A stretch of DNA of 64,000 nucleotides from assembly GCA_040902105.1 (NCBI GenBank), contig JBBDXW010000054.1, positions 1 to 64,000 of the forward strand. The letters run 5' to 3'. Origin of the DNA: IDS-8 sp040902105. Its GTDB lineage: Bacteria > Pseudomonadota > Gammaproteobacteria > Steroidobacterales > Woeseiaceae. Positions 29,338 through 38,640 of the stretch are shown here, piece after piece. A program made the translations under genes and the position numbers. The notes under the pieces were generated by a model that did no database searches, was not told the DNA's origin, and saw only the letters and a list, made by a program, of their open reading frames with translations. Numbering within the stretch: the first letter of the stretch is position 1; each line of letters starts with the position of its first letter.

Positions 29338-31389
29338 TCAGGGGCGATCGTCCGCAATGCGGGTTTCTACAGGATCGAGCACCGGCTTCAGCACCTGCAA
29401 CAGCTCCGCCAGGTGTGGCTCGTATCGCCGCCACAGATCGACCGAGCTCGAATAGATCGGCTGCCTGACCTGCTCCGAGCTCGCCGTCTTGATCGCTCGT
29501 TCGGTCTCGTGGAACCGCAGGCAGCCCGGCTCGAACGGCAGCCCGCAGAAGTCCAGGATGCGACGGACCTGGGTCTCGAGATCGGCAACGACGTCCTCGT
29601 AGCGTACGTCGAGCACGAAGTCCGGCAGCACAGCGTGCCAGTAGTCCATCAGTCGCTGGTACTGCAAGTAATACTCGGCGAGCTCCGTCAGATCGTAAGT
29701 GAAGGGTTGGCCGCTGGCGAACAGCTGCTTGTAGCTGCCCAGGCAGCTGTCGACCGGATGGCGCCTGGCGTTAATGATCCTGGCGTTGGGTATCGCGAGC
29801 TTCAGAAGCCCCACGAACACGAAGTTGTTCGGATTCTTATCGATGAAGAAGGGCGCGCCGCGGCGGTGCTTTTCCGTTCGCTCTAGGTATTCCCTGCCAA
29901 TCCGGGCCCAGCCATCCGGTCCCATGCCGCCCAACGACTCCGGGAAACGGTCTCTCTTCCGTGATCGGTAAGCGCGCACAACCTTGGAGAGATCGCTCAG
30001 CTCATGTGTGGCTTCGGCCCGATTGTGCGAGGCGAGGATTTGCTCAATGAGTGTCGATCCGGACCGCGGCAGGCCGACGATGAAGATGGGGGTGGGTTCC
30101 AGCGGCGGTGCGGTCGTCCGCGCGACTCGCTTTTCGTCGAAGAACTCGATTACGCGATCGTATCTTGTTTCCGTCTCGACGGGGTCATAGGATTCCTGTT
30201 TCCGGCGAATCGTGTTACAGCGTTCGAAGTGCCAGAAGGCCCGGTCGTACTCGTGGCGTGCCTCGTATTCCAGGCCCAGCGCGTTGTGGATCTGGCACAG
30301 CGATTCCTCGGGCAGGTCACCGTCGCGCACCAGCTCGTTCATCGTATCCACTTCCGCATCCGAGAAGCGGAAGGTCTTCAGGTTTGCGAGACTCCAGTAA
30401 GCTTCCGCGTAGTCCGGCTTGGCTGCGATGGAGGCACGGTACTGCAAAATGGCTTCCTCCTGTTCACCTATTGTTTTCAGATGATGGGCCATGCCACACA
30501 TCGCGGCCGCCTTGTTCGGTGACAGTTCCAGCGCTCTGCGATAAGCTGCGATTGACTCTTCGTGTCGTCCGGCGACGCCGACGGCCCCGGCGTAGATCAT
30601 GTGCGATTCGGCCTTATCCGGATCGAGCTCGAGCAGGCGCCTGGCGCTGGCTGTCGCGTCGTCGTATTTCTCGAGCTCCTGCTGGACATTCACGAGATCG
30701 ACCCAGGCGCGCGCATAGCCGGGCGCGAGTTGCGTAGCTCGGCGCAGGAATACTTCCGCTTCCCTGTGGCGCTTGTTGAGTGAAGCGATGCCGGCCAGCA
30801 TCCGTGCGGCCTCGACGTGCCCCGGATCCTTCCTCAGTATTCGCCGGACGATGTCCTCTGCCTGGTTGACGTCGCCGGCGCGCTGCAGCGACTCGGCGCG
30901 CCGGATTTCATCGGCGAACTTGCGGCGCGATCCGGGGTCGGGCGCCAGCTGTCGCGCCCTGTCGATTTTCTCGAGCGTCGTCGGTCGGCCAGGGTCCAGG
31001 CCGAGCGCCTTTTCGTAAGCAAGCGCTGCCTCTCCCGGTCGGCCGGTCGCCAGCAACAAATCCCCGTACACGTCGTGCGCTACCGCAAAATCGGGAAAGC
31101 AACACAGCGCCTCGGCGACGTGGCGATCGGCGAGATCAAAGCGACGCGAGGCCAGGTAGGCCTTCGCAGCAAGGCACATTATGTTTGCGTCGTACGGAAA
31201 ACGCTGCAACGCCTCTTCGCACAGGCGGGCAGCTGCAGCGTAATCGCCGGCGCGAAGCCGGTAAATTGCTTCACCGAAGGACTTTCTGTGGCGTACGAGG
31301 TCGGTTGCCATTTGCCCAAATTTCAGCATATCGCTGGTCCACCCGCCACGCGCTTGTCTGGACTTTATGGGGGAGCGCACCGCGCGCAT
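29338..31389 (-). CDS. TPR-repeat sulfotransferase family protein (copy 3)
   Basis: 683 residues from ATG 31389, or 663 from ATG 31329 (MLKFGQMATDLV), which has a better upstream purine stretch (GGTGGA). TPR repeats fill residues 30-400. The sulfotransferase domain follows with FIVGLPRSGSTLIEQILASH near residue 435, PFFIDKNPNNFVFVGLLKLA and the 3'-phosphate region ARRHPVDSCLGSYKQLFASG. The tail ends in the family pattern RAIKTASSEQVRQPIYSSS. It is more similar to copy 1 in the TPR-to-sulfotransferase join (YWSLANLKTFRFSDAEVD). Acceptor unknown. Confidence 0.88.
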   Translation of the reverse strand: MRAVRSPIKSRQARGGWTSDMLKFGQMATDLVRHRKSFGEAIYRLRAGDYAAAARLCEEALQRFPYDANIMCLAAKAYLASRRFDLADRHVAEALCCFPDFAVAHDVYGDLLLATGRPGEAALAYEKALGLDPGRPTTLEKIDRARQLAPDPGSRRKFADEIRRAESLQRAGDVNQAEDIVRRILRKDPGHVEAARMLAGIASLNKRHREAEVFLRRATQLAPGYARAWVDLVNVQQELEKYDDATASARRLLELDPDKAESHMIYAGAVGVAGRHEESIAAYRRALELSPNKAAAMCGMAHHLKTIGEQEEAILQYRASIAAKPDYAEAYWSLANLKTFRFSDAEVDTMNELVRDGDLPEESLCQIHNALGLEYEARHEYDRAFWHFERCNTIRRKQESYDPVETETRYDRVIEFFDEKRVARTTAPPLEPTPIFIVGLPRSGSTLIEQILASHNRAEATHELSDLSKVVRAYRSRKRDRFPESLGGMGPDGWARIGREYLERTEKHRRGAPFFIDKNPNNFVFVGLLKLAIPNARIINARRHPVDSCLGSYKQLFASGQPFTYDLTELAEYYLQYQRLMDYWHAVLPDFVLDVRYEDVVADLETQVRRILDFCGLPFEPGCLRFHETERAIKTASSEQVRQPIYSSSVDLWRRYEPHLAELLQVLKPVLDPVETRIADDRP

Positions 31390-31442
31390 AATTGCGAGCT
31401 TGAACTATTCATGACGCTTTAGATGTTTGTTATACCAGTTGA

Positions 31443-31828
31443 TCATTCTTTCCAGACGGTCCTGTAGGCAAGGTACTTGCCATCGGGGCTGAATCGCGGG
31501 TGACTCTCGCCACTGTCCTCCGAGTAGGTTATCTGGATCCGATCGGTTCCATGCCAGTTGACCATGAACAGATCAGAGGACGACTCATCTTTGTCGACGT
31601 TGGACATGCCCACGCTGTATGCGGTCCATTCGCGTCTGGAGAAATTGCGATATCGCCAACGTCCTTGATGCGATGCACGTCTTCGGGACGAAACGGGCGG
31701 CGATCGACATCTTGCGCCAACACCCATCCCGGTATCACACCCGCGACCATCAAACATACCATCGGGATGGAACCGATTAGTTGTTTCGTGAGGAGTCGTA
31801 TGATCGCCAACCTGATTCTTCCATACAA
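31443..31828 (-). pseudogene. N-terminal stub of an S9-type peptidase
   Basis: Two frames join into the start of a secreted prolyl-oligopeptidase/acylaminoacyl-peptidase-like protein. The first gives a signal peptide and VDRRPFRPEDVHRIKDVGDI AISPD. After a shift near 31640 the second reads EWTAYSVGMSNVDKDESSSD, then ITYSEDSGESHPRFSPDGKY, the WD40-like PD40 blade of the S9 propeller. It stops at about 31443 (RTVWKE) and the whole alpha/beta-hydrolase domain is missing. The fragment is a truncated and frameshifted relic. It may once have degraded imported peptides. Confidence 0.7.
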
Positions 31829-31881
31829 TTTTGAATTCTGCCGTTGCGTGTGCGCCGCCTTGCTATGTTACATCTGGGCTA

Positions 31882-32112
31882 TTACATCTGGTTGGGAGCG
31901 GGGTATAGCTGAAATCCCGCAACGCCGGTTGGATACGCTGGTGCATCGCCTTCCGTTTGCCCATACTTTTCGACGTGCCGGATGGCTTCCCCCATGATCT
32001 CAAGTCCTAGACGAAGCACGGACTCGTCCATATTCAATGCGGGATACATGCGGATCGTGTCCTCTTTATTGGAAATCCCCCACGCGCCGTTCTCGAGCAT
32101 CTTTCCGCGCAC
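31882..32112 (-). pseudogene. C-terminal stub of a class III aminotransferase (copy of 61529-62935)
   Basis: The frame RGKMLENGAWGISNKEDTIR, YPALNMDESVLRLGLEIMGE, RHVEKYGQTEGDAPAYPTGV lines up almost residue for residue with the C-terminus of the intact enzyme at 61529-62935 (RGKMLENGVWAICDRQDTIR and so on). Upstream of 32112 the match ends inside the gene. A short piece resembling the region ahead of the intact enzyme (around 63030) follows and leads into a receptor remnant on the opposite strand. This is a duplicated divergent unit from which the gene body was deleted. Confidence 0.85.
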
Positions 32113-32219
32113 GGCCAGCGACGGGCGGTGACCGCTTTATCGATCCTGCGGGCTTTGCGGCTACTGATCGTAGCAGCCGCAATCGCACACAAGAACAAGA
32201 AGCGGACAGAGAGCACGCA

Positions 32220-32521
32220 CTCGAAGATATGTAACGGCGACGAAACGCAGCGTGTCTGCGCAGGACATCCCGTCAGCCATCCAAGCGATCACGCAGGAAT
32301 CGCTGACTGCGATGGGCGCCAAATCATGGAAGATTATTCGCGGTTCGTGCCGTCTGTCAACGTCGTTACCTATGGTGGTAGTTCTAGCATGTCGTGTTTC
32401 GCGGCGCTATTACGGGCAGTGGTTACATCGGACAGGCTACTTCGTCGGTCTATCTTGACGAAATTTCCGTCACGCAGACGGGCTCGCAACCAGCGATTCG
32501 CGCCGTGGACATTGCGCGAGG
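32220..32521 (+). pseudogene. N-terminal stub of a TonB-dependent receptor (copy of 63278 onward)
   Basis: Bases here match the plug-coding start of the right-edge receptor: VTATKRSVSAQDIPSAIQAI, then ITQESLTAMGAK. A one-base loss at about 32325 (GCCAAATCATGG against GCCAAGACCATGG) breaks the frame, and more indels follow around 32390. The DNA match continues past the region for YLDEISVTQTGSQP to about 32521 and then stops abruptly. There is no start codon, signal peptide or barrel. Together with the adjacent aminotransferase stub it is a decayed copy of the 61.5-64 kb divergent pair. Confidence 0.85.
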
Positions 32522-32956
32522 CAACGACCCGGTCCCGGTACGCTTCTGCCTCCTGACAGGCGCTCGAACACCGGCACGCCGCTGGCAAACAGCACTTCGG
32601 CTTCCTTGATCAGCGCGGTCATTGACACCACCACGCCGTTGCCGATGAGGCAGCGAACGAGTTTCGCCTGACGAATGACCTGCGACCTCCCGGGAGGACA
32701 GGTGAAGAGCAACAGTTCATCCCGAAGATTTCCTGAGCTATCATCTCGACCGCGACCGGATGTTGTATGGACTCTATACGCAAGGCGTGCGTCAAGGGGG
32801 GGGTAAAAGGAGGGCGGATGAAAAATGGGAATTTGCTGAACAGGGGGGGGGCGTCGTGGCACCGGATGGATCCGGCATGGGTATCGAGGTGGACTGGGAT
32901 AGCCTGGCCACAGCAGACTTTCATGACTACGAAATACCAGTCTCGCCGGAGCGAAA
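32522..32956. other. Unassigned stretch, probably further gene debris
   Basis: No complete gene is supported. The minus strand has one coding-like piece around 32560-32740 (containing QVIRQAKLVRCLIGNGVVVS and TALIKEAEVLFASGVPVFER) with no family I can name. The plus strand holds two long G runs (about 32800 and 32845). The last 20 bases carry the ribosome-binding site (CGGAGCG) of the cupin gene. Confidence 0.35.
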
Positions 32957-33718
32957 ATGATGCAACGCAATCCAATCGCGGCGTCAATCTCGATTCTACT
33001 TATGGCGGCCGTTACATGCAGCGCCCAGGAGAGTGATGTGCCGACCCCCGTAGCAGAAGAAGACAAGCCGTTCCTGCTGACATACCCGAACCTGGAAAAT
33101 TCTGACGGAGAGGTCGTGCTGACGAACCAACACGTCGTCCTGCAGCGGCTCGTTGTCGGCCCTGGGGAATAGGAGGGTGCCCATAGTCATCCTGGCAATC
33201 AGATCTTCGTTCACATCAAGGGCGGGGAATGGTCCGGCCGTCTCGGCGGTGAAATCGAGTACTCGGACATTATGAGCCCGGACGGGGAGGTGGACTGGAT
33301 GGATGCGATTCCGCTCAGTGCGGAACATAATTTCGGCAATACCGGTGATGACCCGATCGACTTGATTTACGTCACTCTCAAAGACGATGCACCTATTGCT
33401 CCGGAGGTCGAGCATACACCGCAGGTCTATCCCAACATCCCTCTGGAACTAGTGTTGGAGAATCACCGGATGATCGTGCAACGGGCGCAGATCGAGCCCG
33501 GTGAATGGACCGGCATCCACAGTCACCCCGGCAACCAGGTCTACATCCACGTCAAGGGCGGCACGTGGTCGGAGCGCCACGGAAACGCGCAACCCGCGCC
33601 GGCGTACATGGCGGCCGGCTCGGTAGGCTGGCTGGACGCCGTCCATATCAGTGAAGGGCATAGTGTGGGTAACACCGGTGACACTACCCTCGACTTTGTC
33701 TTGGTTACGATTAAGTAG
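32957..33718 (+). pseudogene. Secreted bicupin protein with an in-frame amber codon (copy A)
   Basis: The frame 32957-33718 spans 254 codons with one TAG at codon 72 (33170-33172), inside GPGE-stop-EGAHSHPGNQ where the equivalent repeat has Trp (GEWTG). A signal peptide (ASISILLMAAVTCSAQ) precedes two cupin repeats: HSHPGNQIFVHIKGGEW near residue 75 and IHSHPGNQVYIHVKGGTW near 180. Each is followed by a GNTGD strand pair. The Glu of the classic cupin metal site is replaced by Gln (HPGNQ). GGAG seven bases upstream supports the start. A second, shortened copy is at 37678. Function unknown; such cupins are often periplasmic binding or isomerase proteins. Confidence 0.75.
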
Positions 33719-33854
33719 CCTGTCAGGTGCGAATTCCTATTCAGGCGGCAATTGGCAGCTGGTAGAGACCACGGCAGTACAACTGCCACCCGAAGATCCG
33801 ACTGCAACATGCTTCAGCGCCGCCAAGGCAACAGGCGCGATCCGGCCAGACCGC

Positions 33855-34300
33855 CTAGGCACTCATTTCGTCCATACATTCATCGAAGGCTTCCATGAAC
33901 TCGTCCGCGTTTTCCTGGGTGAATACGAGCGGCGGCCGGATCTTGAGGACGTTATGGAACTTTCCCGAATGAGACACCAGGAATCCCTTTTCTTTCAGCC
34001 GGTTGGATAAGGCCATCGTCAGCTCGGCATCCGGCTCCTTGTCGGTGCCGGCCTTGATCATTTCAATCCCGATAAAGAGGTCGCTGCCACGCACATCTCC
34101 GATGGCATCGTATCTGGCAACCCGGTTCTTGAGACTGGCGGTCAACCGCTGGCCGACTTCGACCGCATTCCTGAGAAGATCGAGACGTTCTATTTCATCC
34201 AGCACGGCCATACCGACGGCGGCCTGCAAGCGAGTTGCCGCACAGGTATTGAAATAGTCCTTTTCGGCTCGAAAGGCATCGACGAATTCCTTTCTCGCTG
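33855..34300 (-). pseudogene. C-terminal stub of a class III aminotransferase-like phospho-lyase (copy of 38156-39439)
   Basis: The open piece (34229 to 33855, 124 residues) is nearly the same as the last part of the enzyme at 38156-39439: MAVLDEIERLDLLRNAVEVG, DAIGDVRGSDLFIGIEMIKA and VLKIRPPLVFTQENADEFME. Homology continues upstream in the same frame to the CAA/FNTC region (about 34300) and then stops where amidohydrolase sequence begins on the other strand. The PLP lysine and N-terminal half are absent, so it is inactive. One visible change is GSGLF to GSDLF in a conserved loop. Confidence 0.85.
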
Positions 34301-34389
34301 CAGTGGCTACGGCGAGATTGTCGAAACCGATGCGGATGTCTAGGAACAGGTTCTGAGCACCGCCGGCGTTGTCGACTTGCTCGAATCCG

Positions 34390-35297
34390 ACACGATACTG
34401 CCGGCATGACCGATCTGCACGCGCACTACAACCTGGATCTCACCGGCAAGGGTCGTGTGGAGGAAGTTGTCTACAAGGGCATCGTTTTTCTGGCAAACGG
34501 CGTGACCTCTACCTGGTCAGCCGGTGAATATTATCCAGAGCGTGTCATGGAGCAACGAGAGCGTATTGATGCCAGTGAATCCATCGGGCCGCGACTATTC
34601 GCGTCGAACCCCTACTTCGGCGCGTTCCGTTGCGAACACAGCATCAGGACGGCAGCGGACGATTGCATCGGCTGGCCCAACGACATCACCGAAGAGGAAA
34701 TTCGTCGGGAGGTGGATTATTGGGCGGAGCGAGGCGTCTTGAGTATCAAGATCAAGCAGGCCACGCCAAGTGAGATGAAGGTTCTCATCGAGCAAGCGCA
34801 AGCATGGCATGACGGCCACAGCTCACCTGGTCAACTACGATGTGGAATACAATGTGGAGCTATGGGACGCCATTCTTATGGGTCTGGACTGTGTCGAACA
34901 CCAGCTCACCCTCGGCAGTGGTGGTCCGCGCAGCGCCGAGATGCAGCAAATGGTCGATCTGATGCTGGCGCATGATGTTTATTACGATGCCAACCTGCAA
35001 ATGTATGGCGGTATCTACGAGCGTCGGGCGCACGAGGACGAAATGTTGTGGACCGATGAAGCCAATACGTCACACCGTACACACGGGCCTTACTCGAGCA
35101 ACGCGGACCGCCACCGCCGGAATCTGATTCGCAGGAATTTGCGCAGCGCGTGCGTGAGCTGAAGTCGCTGTTCGATGCGGGCGGCGCACATCTGCTGGTC
35201 GTTGGCACAGACGAACCGATCTATACGAGCCTCTGCCGGGCTTCGCCTACCATCGCGAATTGCTTGCCATGACCTATGGGGGAATCCCGCCAGTGGC
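34390..35297 (+). pseudogene. Decayed amidohydrolase (imidazolonepropionase-like superfamily)
   Basis: The metal-binding start PGMTDLHAHYNLDLTGKG appears at about 34400, but the frame is broken just ahead of it (one base short in CTGCCGGCATGACC). Then come GIVFLANGVTSTWSAGEYYP and DYWAERGVLSIKIKQATPSE. Around 34800 the frame shifts to MTATAHLVNYDVEYNVELWD with GLDCVEHQLTLGSGG. A further shift near 35080 leads to RVRELKSLFDAGGAHLLVVG and TDEP, the conserved late Asp motif. Three or more lesions and a missing C-terminus make it inactive. The parent would be a two-metal or one-metal hydrolase of the ATZ/imidazolonepropionase group, often a secreted dipeptidase-like or prolidase-like enzyme. Confidence 0.75.
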
Positions 35298-35382
35298 CAG
35301 GGGTTACCTGGGTCGCCTGTTCGGCGAAAGCTCCACGAGACCGTTGCGTCCGTCGGCGATAACAATCGAAGTGGAATCGTGA
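35298..35382 (+). pseudogene. POT-transporter tail fused to amidohydrolase debris
   Basis: GYLGRLFGESSTRPLRPSA followed by ITIEVES and TGA (35380-35382) matches the end of the stub at 24309-24542 (GYLGRLLAGSETRPLRTSA, MTIEVEI, TGA). It directly follows amidohydrolase sequence without a gap, so it is a deletion or recombination junction near 35298. Only the last 28 codons remain. Confidence 0.55.
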
Positions 35383-35548
35383 CAACCGCGTAATCGCTTG
35401 GTTCTTGTGCTCGTGTAGTCGTCGCGGAACAACATTCCCGGTTCCTTGCATGACCTTCCCTTAGGTGAATAACTATGCAAGAGTAAAGCTGGACCCTCCG
35501 GGCCGCCTACCGTCCCGAAAATGTCGCCCTTTTGTGTAGAGGTTAGAG

Positions 35549-37528
35549 ATGAAAGCAAAAACATCACGGGATCGGGACGAAACGACCAGTATGCACAGGC
35601 TGGATATCACGCGCCGCGATTTCGTAGGCGGCGCGATGCTGGGCGCCGGCGCCATGCTGCTGGACATGGCTGCCCCCGGTAAGATCCATGCCGCGGAGTC
35701 GGCGCCACGTGCCTTCAAGATGATGCTTGGAAAGGAATGGACCGGCCCCGGCGGCGTAGGCGACTACCGGCTGTCCAACGGCAATACTCATGAGGTCGTC
35801 AATGCCGCACATTCCGTGGCTCGGGGCGACTGGGTTGCCGATTTCCCCGCTGTCACCAACGCCGGCGAGTTCGACCTGATCATCGTCGGCGGCGGCTTTG
35901 CCGGACTGATGGCGGCACATACTTTCAACCGCGACGGGCAAGGGACTTGCCTGTTGCTCGATAACCACCCGATCTTCGGCGGCGAGGCCAAGCAGAACGA
36001 GATTGTCGTCGATGGCTACCACCTGCAAGCGCCGCAGGGGTCGAACGGATTTACCTGGCCGCCCTATCATCGGGCCTGGCAGGAGTTCGGCCTACCGGAG
36101 AACTTCGACGATCTGCAATGGCAACGCGAGGCATCAGGAATCTCAAAACCGCTGCGCATCCCGGACGACAGCTTCGACTCCATGGGTGCGAGCATGAGGG
36201 AGGCCGATACCGGCTTTTTCTACAAGGATCCCTCTGCCTCGAACGGACACCGCTGGGTGAAGGATCCGTGGGCGAACGGCTTCCGTGATGCGCCGATACC
36301 GGAGATCGCCAAGCGTGAGCTGATGACGATGCAGCATTTCGAGTGGCGTGGTCCTGTGCCCGACGATTGGGCTCGCTGGCTCGACAGCATGACCTACAAG
36401 GAGTTCCTGGAGAAATACGTGGGCATCACCCGCAAGGAAGTTTTCGACTACCTTGACCCGATGATTGCCTCGTCGTTCCCGGGCCTGGGGAGCGATGTAA
36501 TCTCGGCTTACCACGGAAAGTATTTCCCGGGCCCGGGTGCCATCTTGCGGCTAGTGGACAACCGAGAAACCATGGACTGGGAAGAAGAGGGCTCGATCTA
36601 CGTAAGCTTCCCCGGTGGGAATGCAGGCATCGCGCGACACATCGTCAAGACAATCCTCCCTGACGCCATCGAGGGCGAGCACGATCTGAGCGGCGTCGTC
36701 TATGGCCGCGTGAACTGGGATGCGCTGGATCGCGGTCGACAGAAGGTAAGGATGCGGCTTGCCTCGACGGTCGTCCGCGTGGAGCACCTGGGTTCGCCGT
36801 CGTCGGCCTCCGCAGTAGAGGTCATCTACCTGAAGGATGGCCGGCCCTACCGTGTCAGGGCAAAGGCCGTCGTAATGGCCAGCGGACAGTGGATCAACAA
36901 GCACGTCCTGCGTGACAAGCCCGAATCGTTTGCGGCGGCGATGAACGAGTTCCACCACGGTCCGATGCTGACCGTTAACGTCGCAGTCCGACACTGGCGC
37001 TATCTGGAGAATCTCGGCATCAGCTGTGCGCGCTGGTTCGATCGTGAGGGGTTCGGCTGGTACACGGGACTGCGAGCGCCAATGGTTGTCGACGGCAATC
37101 ATATGCCGATCGACCCCGGTAAACCGACAATTTTGACTTTCTATATTCCCTTCACGTCGACTGTTTCACAGACTGGCCTGTCGCTGCCCGAACAGTCACT
37201 GGCGGCGCGGCATGCGTTGTTTGCGCTGAGTTATGCAGAGATCGAGCGCAGGATCCGTGAGCAGATGACGATGATGTTCGGCGACTACGGTTTCGATGCG
37301 GATCGTGACATAGCCGGCATCATTACGAATCGATGGGGTCACGCGTACGTTGTGCCGCAGCCCGGCTTCTACTTTGGTGCCGGGGGCAATCCCGCGCCGC
37401 GCGATGTCGTACGAGACGGGTATGGCAGGATTTATTTCGGCCACTCCGAGCTTTCCGGTTTCCAGTTGTGGACGACGGGCGTTGACGAAGGTGAACGCGC
37501 TGCGAAGCAAGCTATGGAGCTGATCTGA
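35549..37528 (+). CDS. Tat-exported FAD oxidoreductase, spermidine-dehydrogenase-like (copy 1)
   Basis: 659 residues. A twin-arginine signal is clear: DITRRDFVGGAMLGAGAMLL, with cleavage near KIHAAES. The flavin motif is LIIVGGGFAGLMAAHTFNRD near residue 113, followed by NHPIFGGEAKQNE. The C-terminus (YFGHSELSGFQLWTTGVDEG) closes the FAD site. Length and Tat signal fit the spermidine-dehydrogenase-like flavoprotein family, which oxidises polyamines in the periplasm, though the substrate is inferred. GAGG five bases upstream supports the start. A paralogue with the same design is at 43165-45150. Confidence 0.85.
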   Translation: MKAKTSRDRDETTSMHRLDITRRDFVGGAMLGAGAMLLDMAAPGKIHAAESAPRAFKMMLGKEWTGPGGVGDYRLSNGNTHEVVNAAHSVARGDWVADFPAVTNAGEFDLIIVGGGFAGLMAAHTFNRDGQGTCLLLDNHPIFGGEAKQNEIVVDGYHLQAPQGSNGFTWPPYHRAWQEFGLPENFDDLQWQREASGISKPLRIPDDSFDSMGASMREADTGFFYKDPSASNGHRWVKDPWANGFRDAPIPEIAKRELMTMQHFEWRGPVPDDWARWLDSMTYKEFLEKYVGITRKEVFDYLDPMIASSFPGLGSDVISAYHGKYFPGPGAILRLVDNRETMDWEEEGSIYVSFPGGNAGIARHIVKTILPDAIEGEHDLSGVVYGRVNWDALDRGRQKVRMRLASTVVRVEHLGSPSSASAVEVIYLKDGRPYRVRAKAVVMASGQWINKHVLRDKPESFAAAMNEFHHGPMLTVNVAVRHWRYLENLGISCARWFDREGFGWYTGLRAPMVVDGNHMPIDPGKPTILTFYIPFTSTVSQTGLSLPEQSLAARHALFALSYAEIERRIREQMTMMFGDYGFDADRDIAGIITNRWGHAYVVPQPGFYFGAGGNPAPRDVVRDGYGRIYFGHSELSGFQLWTTGVDEGERAAKQAMELI

Positions 37529-37608
37529 TCGGCAGCGATATCCATGTGCCTCAAACCTTGACCCTTCAGCTTGGCCGGGAATGACGAAGATGTCATCGGC
37601 CTGACTTT

Positions 37609-38640
37609 GTATGCAGCCCGATTCTGCTTCTTGTCGCGTGCGTCGGTAGCGCTCAGGACACTAAGGTAAAGAATAGGATGACAGAAGACGACAAGCAGGT
37701 CCTGCTGACATACCCGAACCTAAAAGACTCAGATGGGGAGGTTGTGCTAACCAACGAACACGTCGTGTTGCAGCGCCTCGTTGTGGGTCCCGGGGAATGG
37801 GAGGGCATACAAGGTCATCCCGGCAACCAGGTCTATATCCATATCAAAGGCGGCACTTGGTCGGAACGCCGCGACGTCGTGCAATTCTCGCCATTGCCAT
37901 TTTCGGAAGCCGGTTCTGTGGGTTGGATTGATGCCACTGATATTGACGAGAGCCATGACGTAGGCAATACCGGTGACACACCAACGAGTTTGTCCTGGTT
38001 AGAATCAAGTAGCCGTTTTCAGACGCTTCAAAGCAGCTACTAACGTTCACCTGCATCGAACGGCTTGCTGCCCAAACGTCAGCCAACCGATCCTCGTTGC
38101 GGGCATCCCGGGATCGGGTGATCGACAGGGTACGCTCGCCGCATGGGGCTATGAACTATTCATTCATTTCGTCCATGCATTCATCGAACGCTTCCAGGAA
38201 CTCGTTCGCGTTCTCCTGGCTGAAGACGAGCGGCGGCCGAATCTTCAGAACGTTATGAAACTTTCCGGAGTGTGAGACCAGAAATCCCCTGTCTTTCAGA
38301 TGGTTGGATAAGACAATTGTTCTCTCGGCGTCGGGCTCCTTGGCGGTGCCGGCCTTGATCATTTCAATCCCGATAAAGAGGCCGCTGCCACGCACATCTC
38401 CGATGACATCGTACCTGGCAACCCGCTTCTTGAGATCTGCGTTCAATCGCTGGCCGACTTCGGCCGCATTCCTGAGAAGGTCGAGACGTTCGATTTCGTC
38501 CAGCACGGCCATGCCGACGGCGGCCTGCAGGGGAGTCGCTGCGCAGGTATTGAAATAGTCCTTTTCGGCTCGAAAGGCATCGACGAATTCCTTTCTCGCT
38601 GCAGTGGCTGCGAGCGGCAGGCCATTTCCCATGGGCTTTC
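37609..38640. repeat. Duplicated block copy B (collapsed cupin plus convergent phospho-lyase)
   Basis: Partner of 32957-34300. The cupin is shortened to one chimeric repeat while the convergent lyase is complete (38156-39439). The interval between the two stop codons is again about 140 bases. The end near 38640 marks only where copy A stops matching, since copy B continues as an intact gene. Confidence 0.7.
37678..38043 (+). pseudogene. Collapsed single-repeat cupin (copy B)
   Basis: 121 codons. The first half (LTYPNLKDSDGEVVLTNEHV, VLQRLVVGPGEWEG) matches repeat 1 of copy A, and the second half (HPGNQVYIHIKGGTWSERRD, SVGWIDATDIDESHDVGNTG) matches repeat 2. It is therefore a chimera joined at the shared HPGNQ motif. 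Upstream in frame is a signal-peptide-like stretch (PILLLVACVGSAQDTK, 37618-37665) that lacks any start codon. Near the end one base is lost or gained, so the expected FVLVRIK with stop at 38010-38012 is read in the wrong frame. The first metal His is also gone (IQGHPGNQ rather than IHSHPGNQ). Confidence 0.7.

Larger units (their letters stand above)
32957..34300. repeat. Duplicated block copy A (cupin plus convergent phospho-lyase)
   Basis: This block and 37609-38640 carry the same two genes in the same convergent arrangement, with about 135 bases between the cupin stop and the lyase stop in each. The lyase parts match closely at the DNA level (for example around 34230-34310 against 38530-38610) and then diverge abruptly near 34300. 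Copy A keeps both cupin repeats but only the last third of the lyase. Confidence 0.7.
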
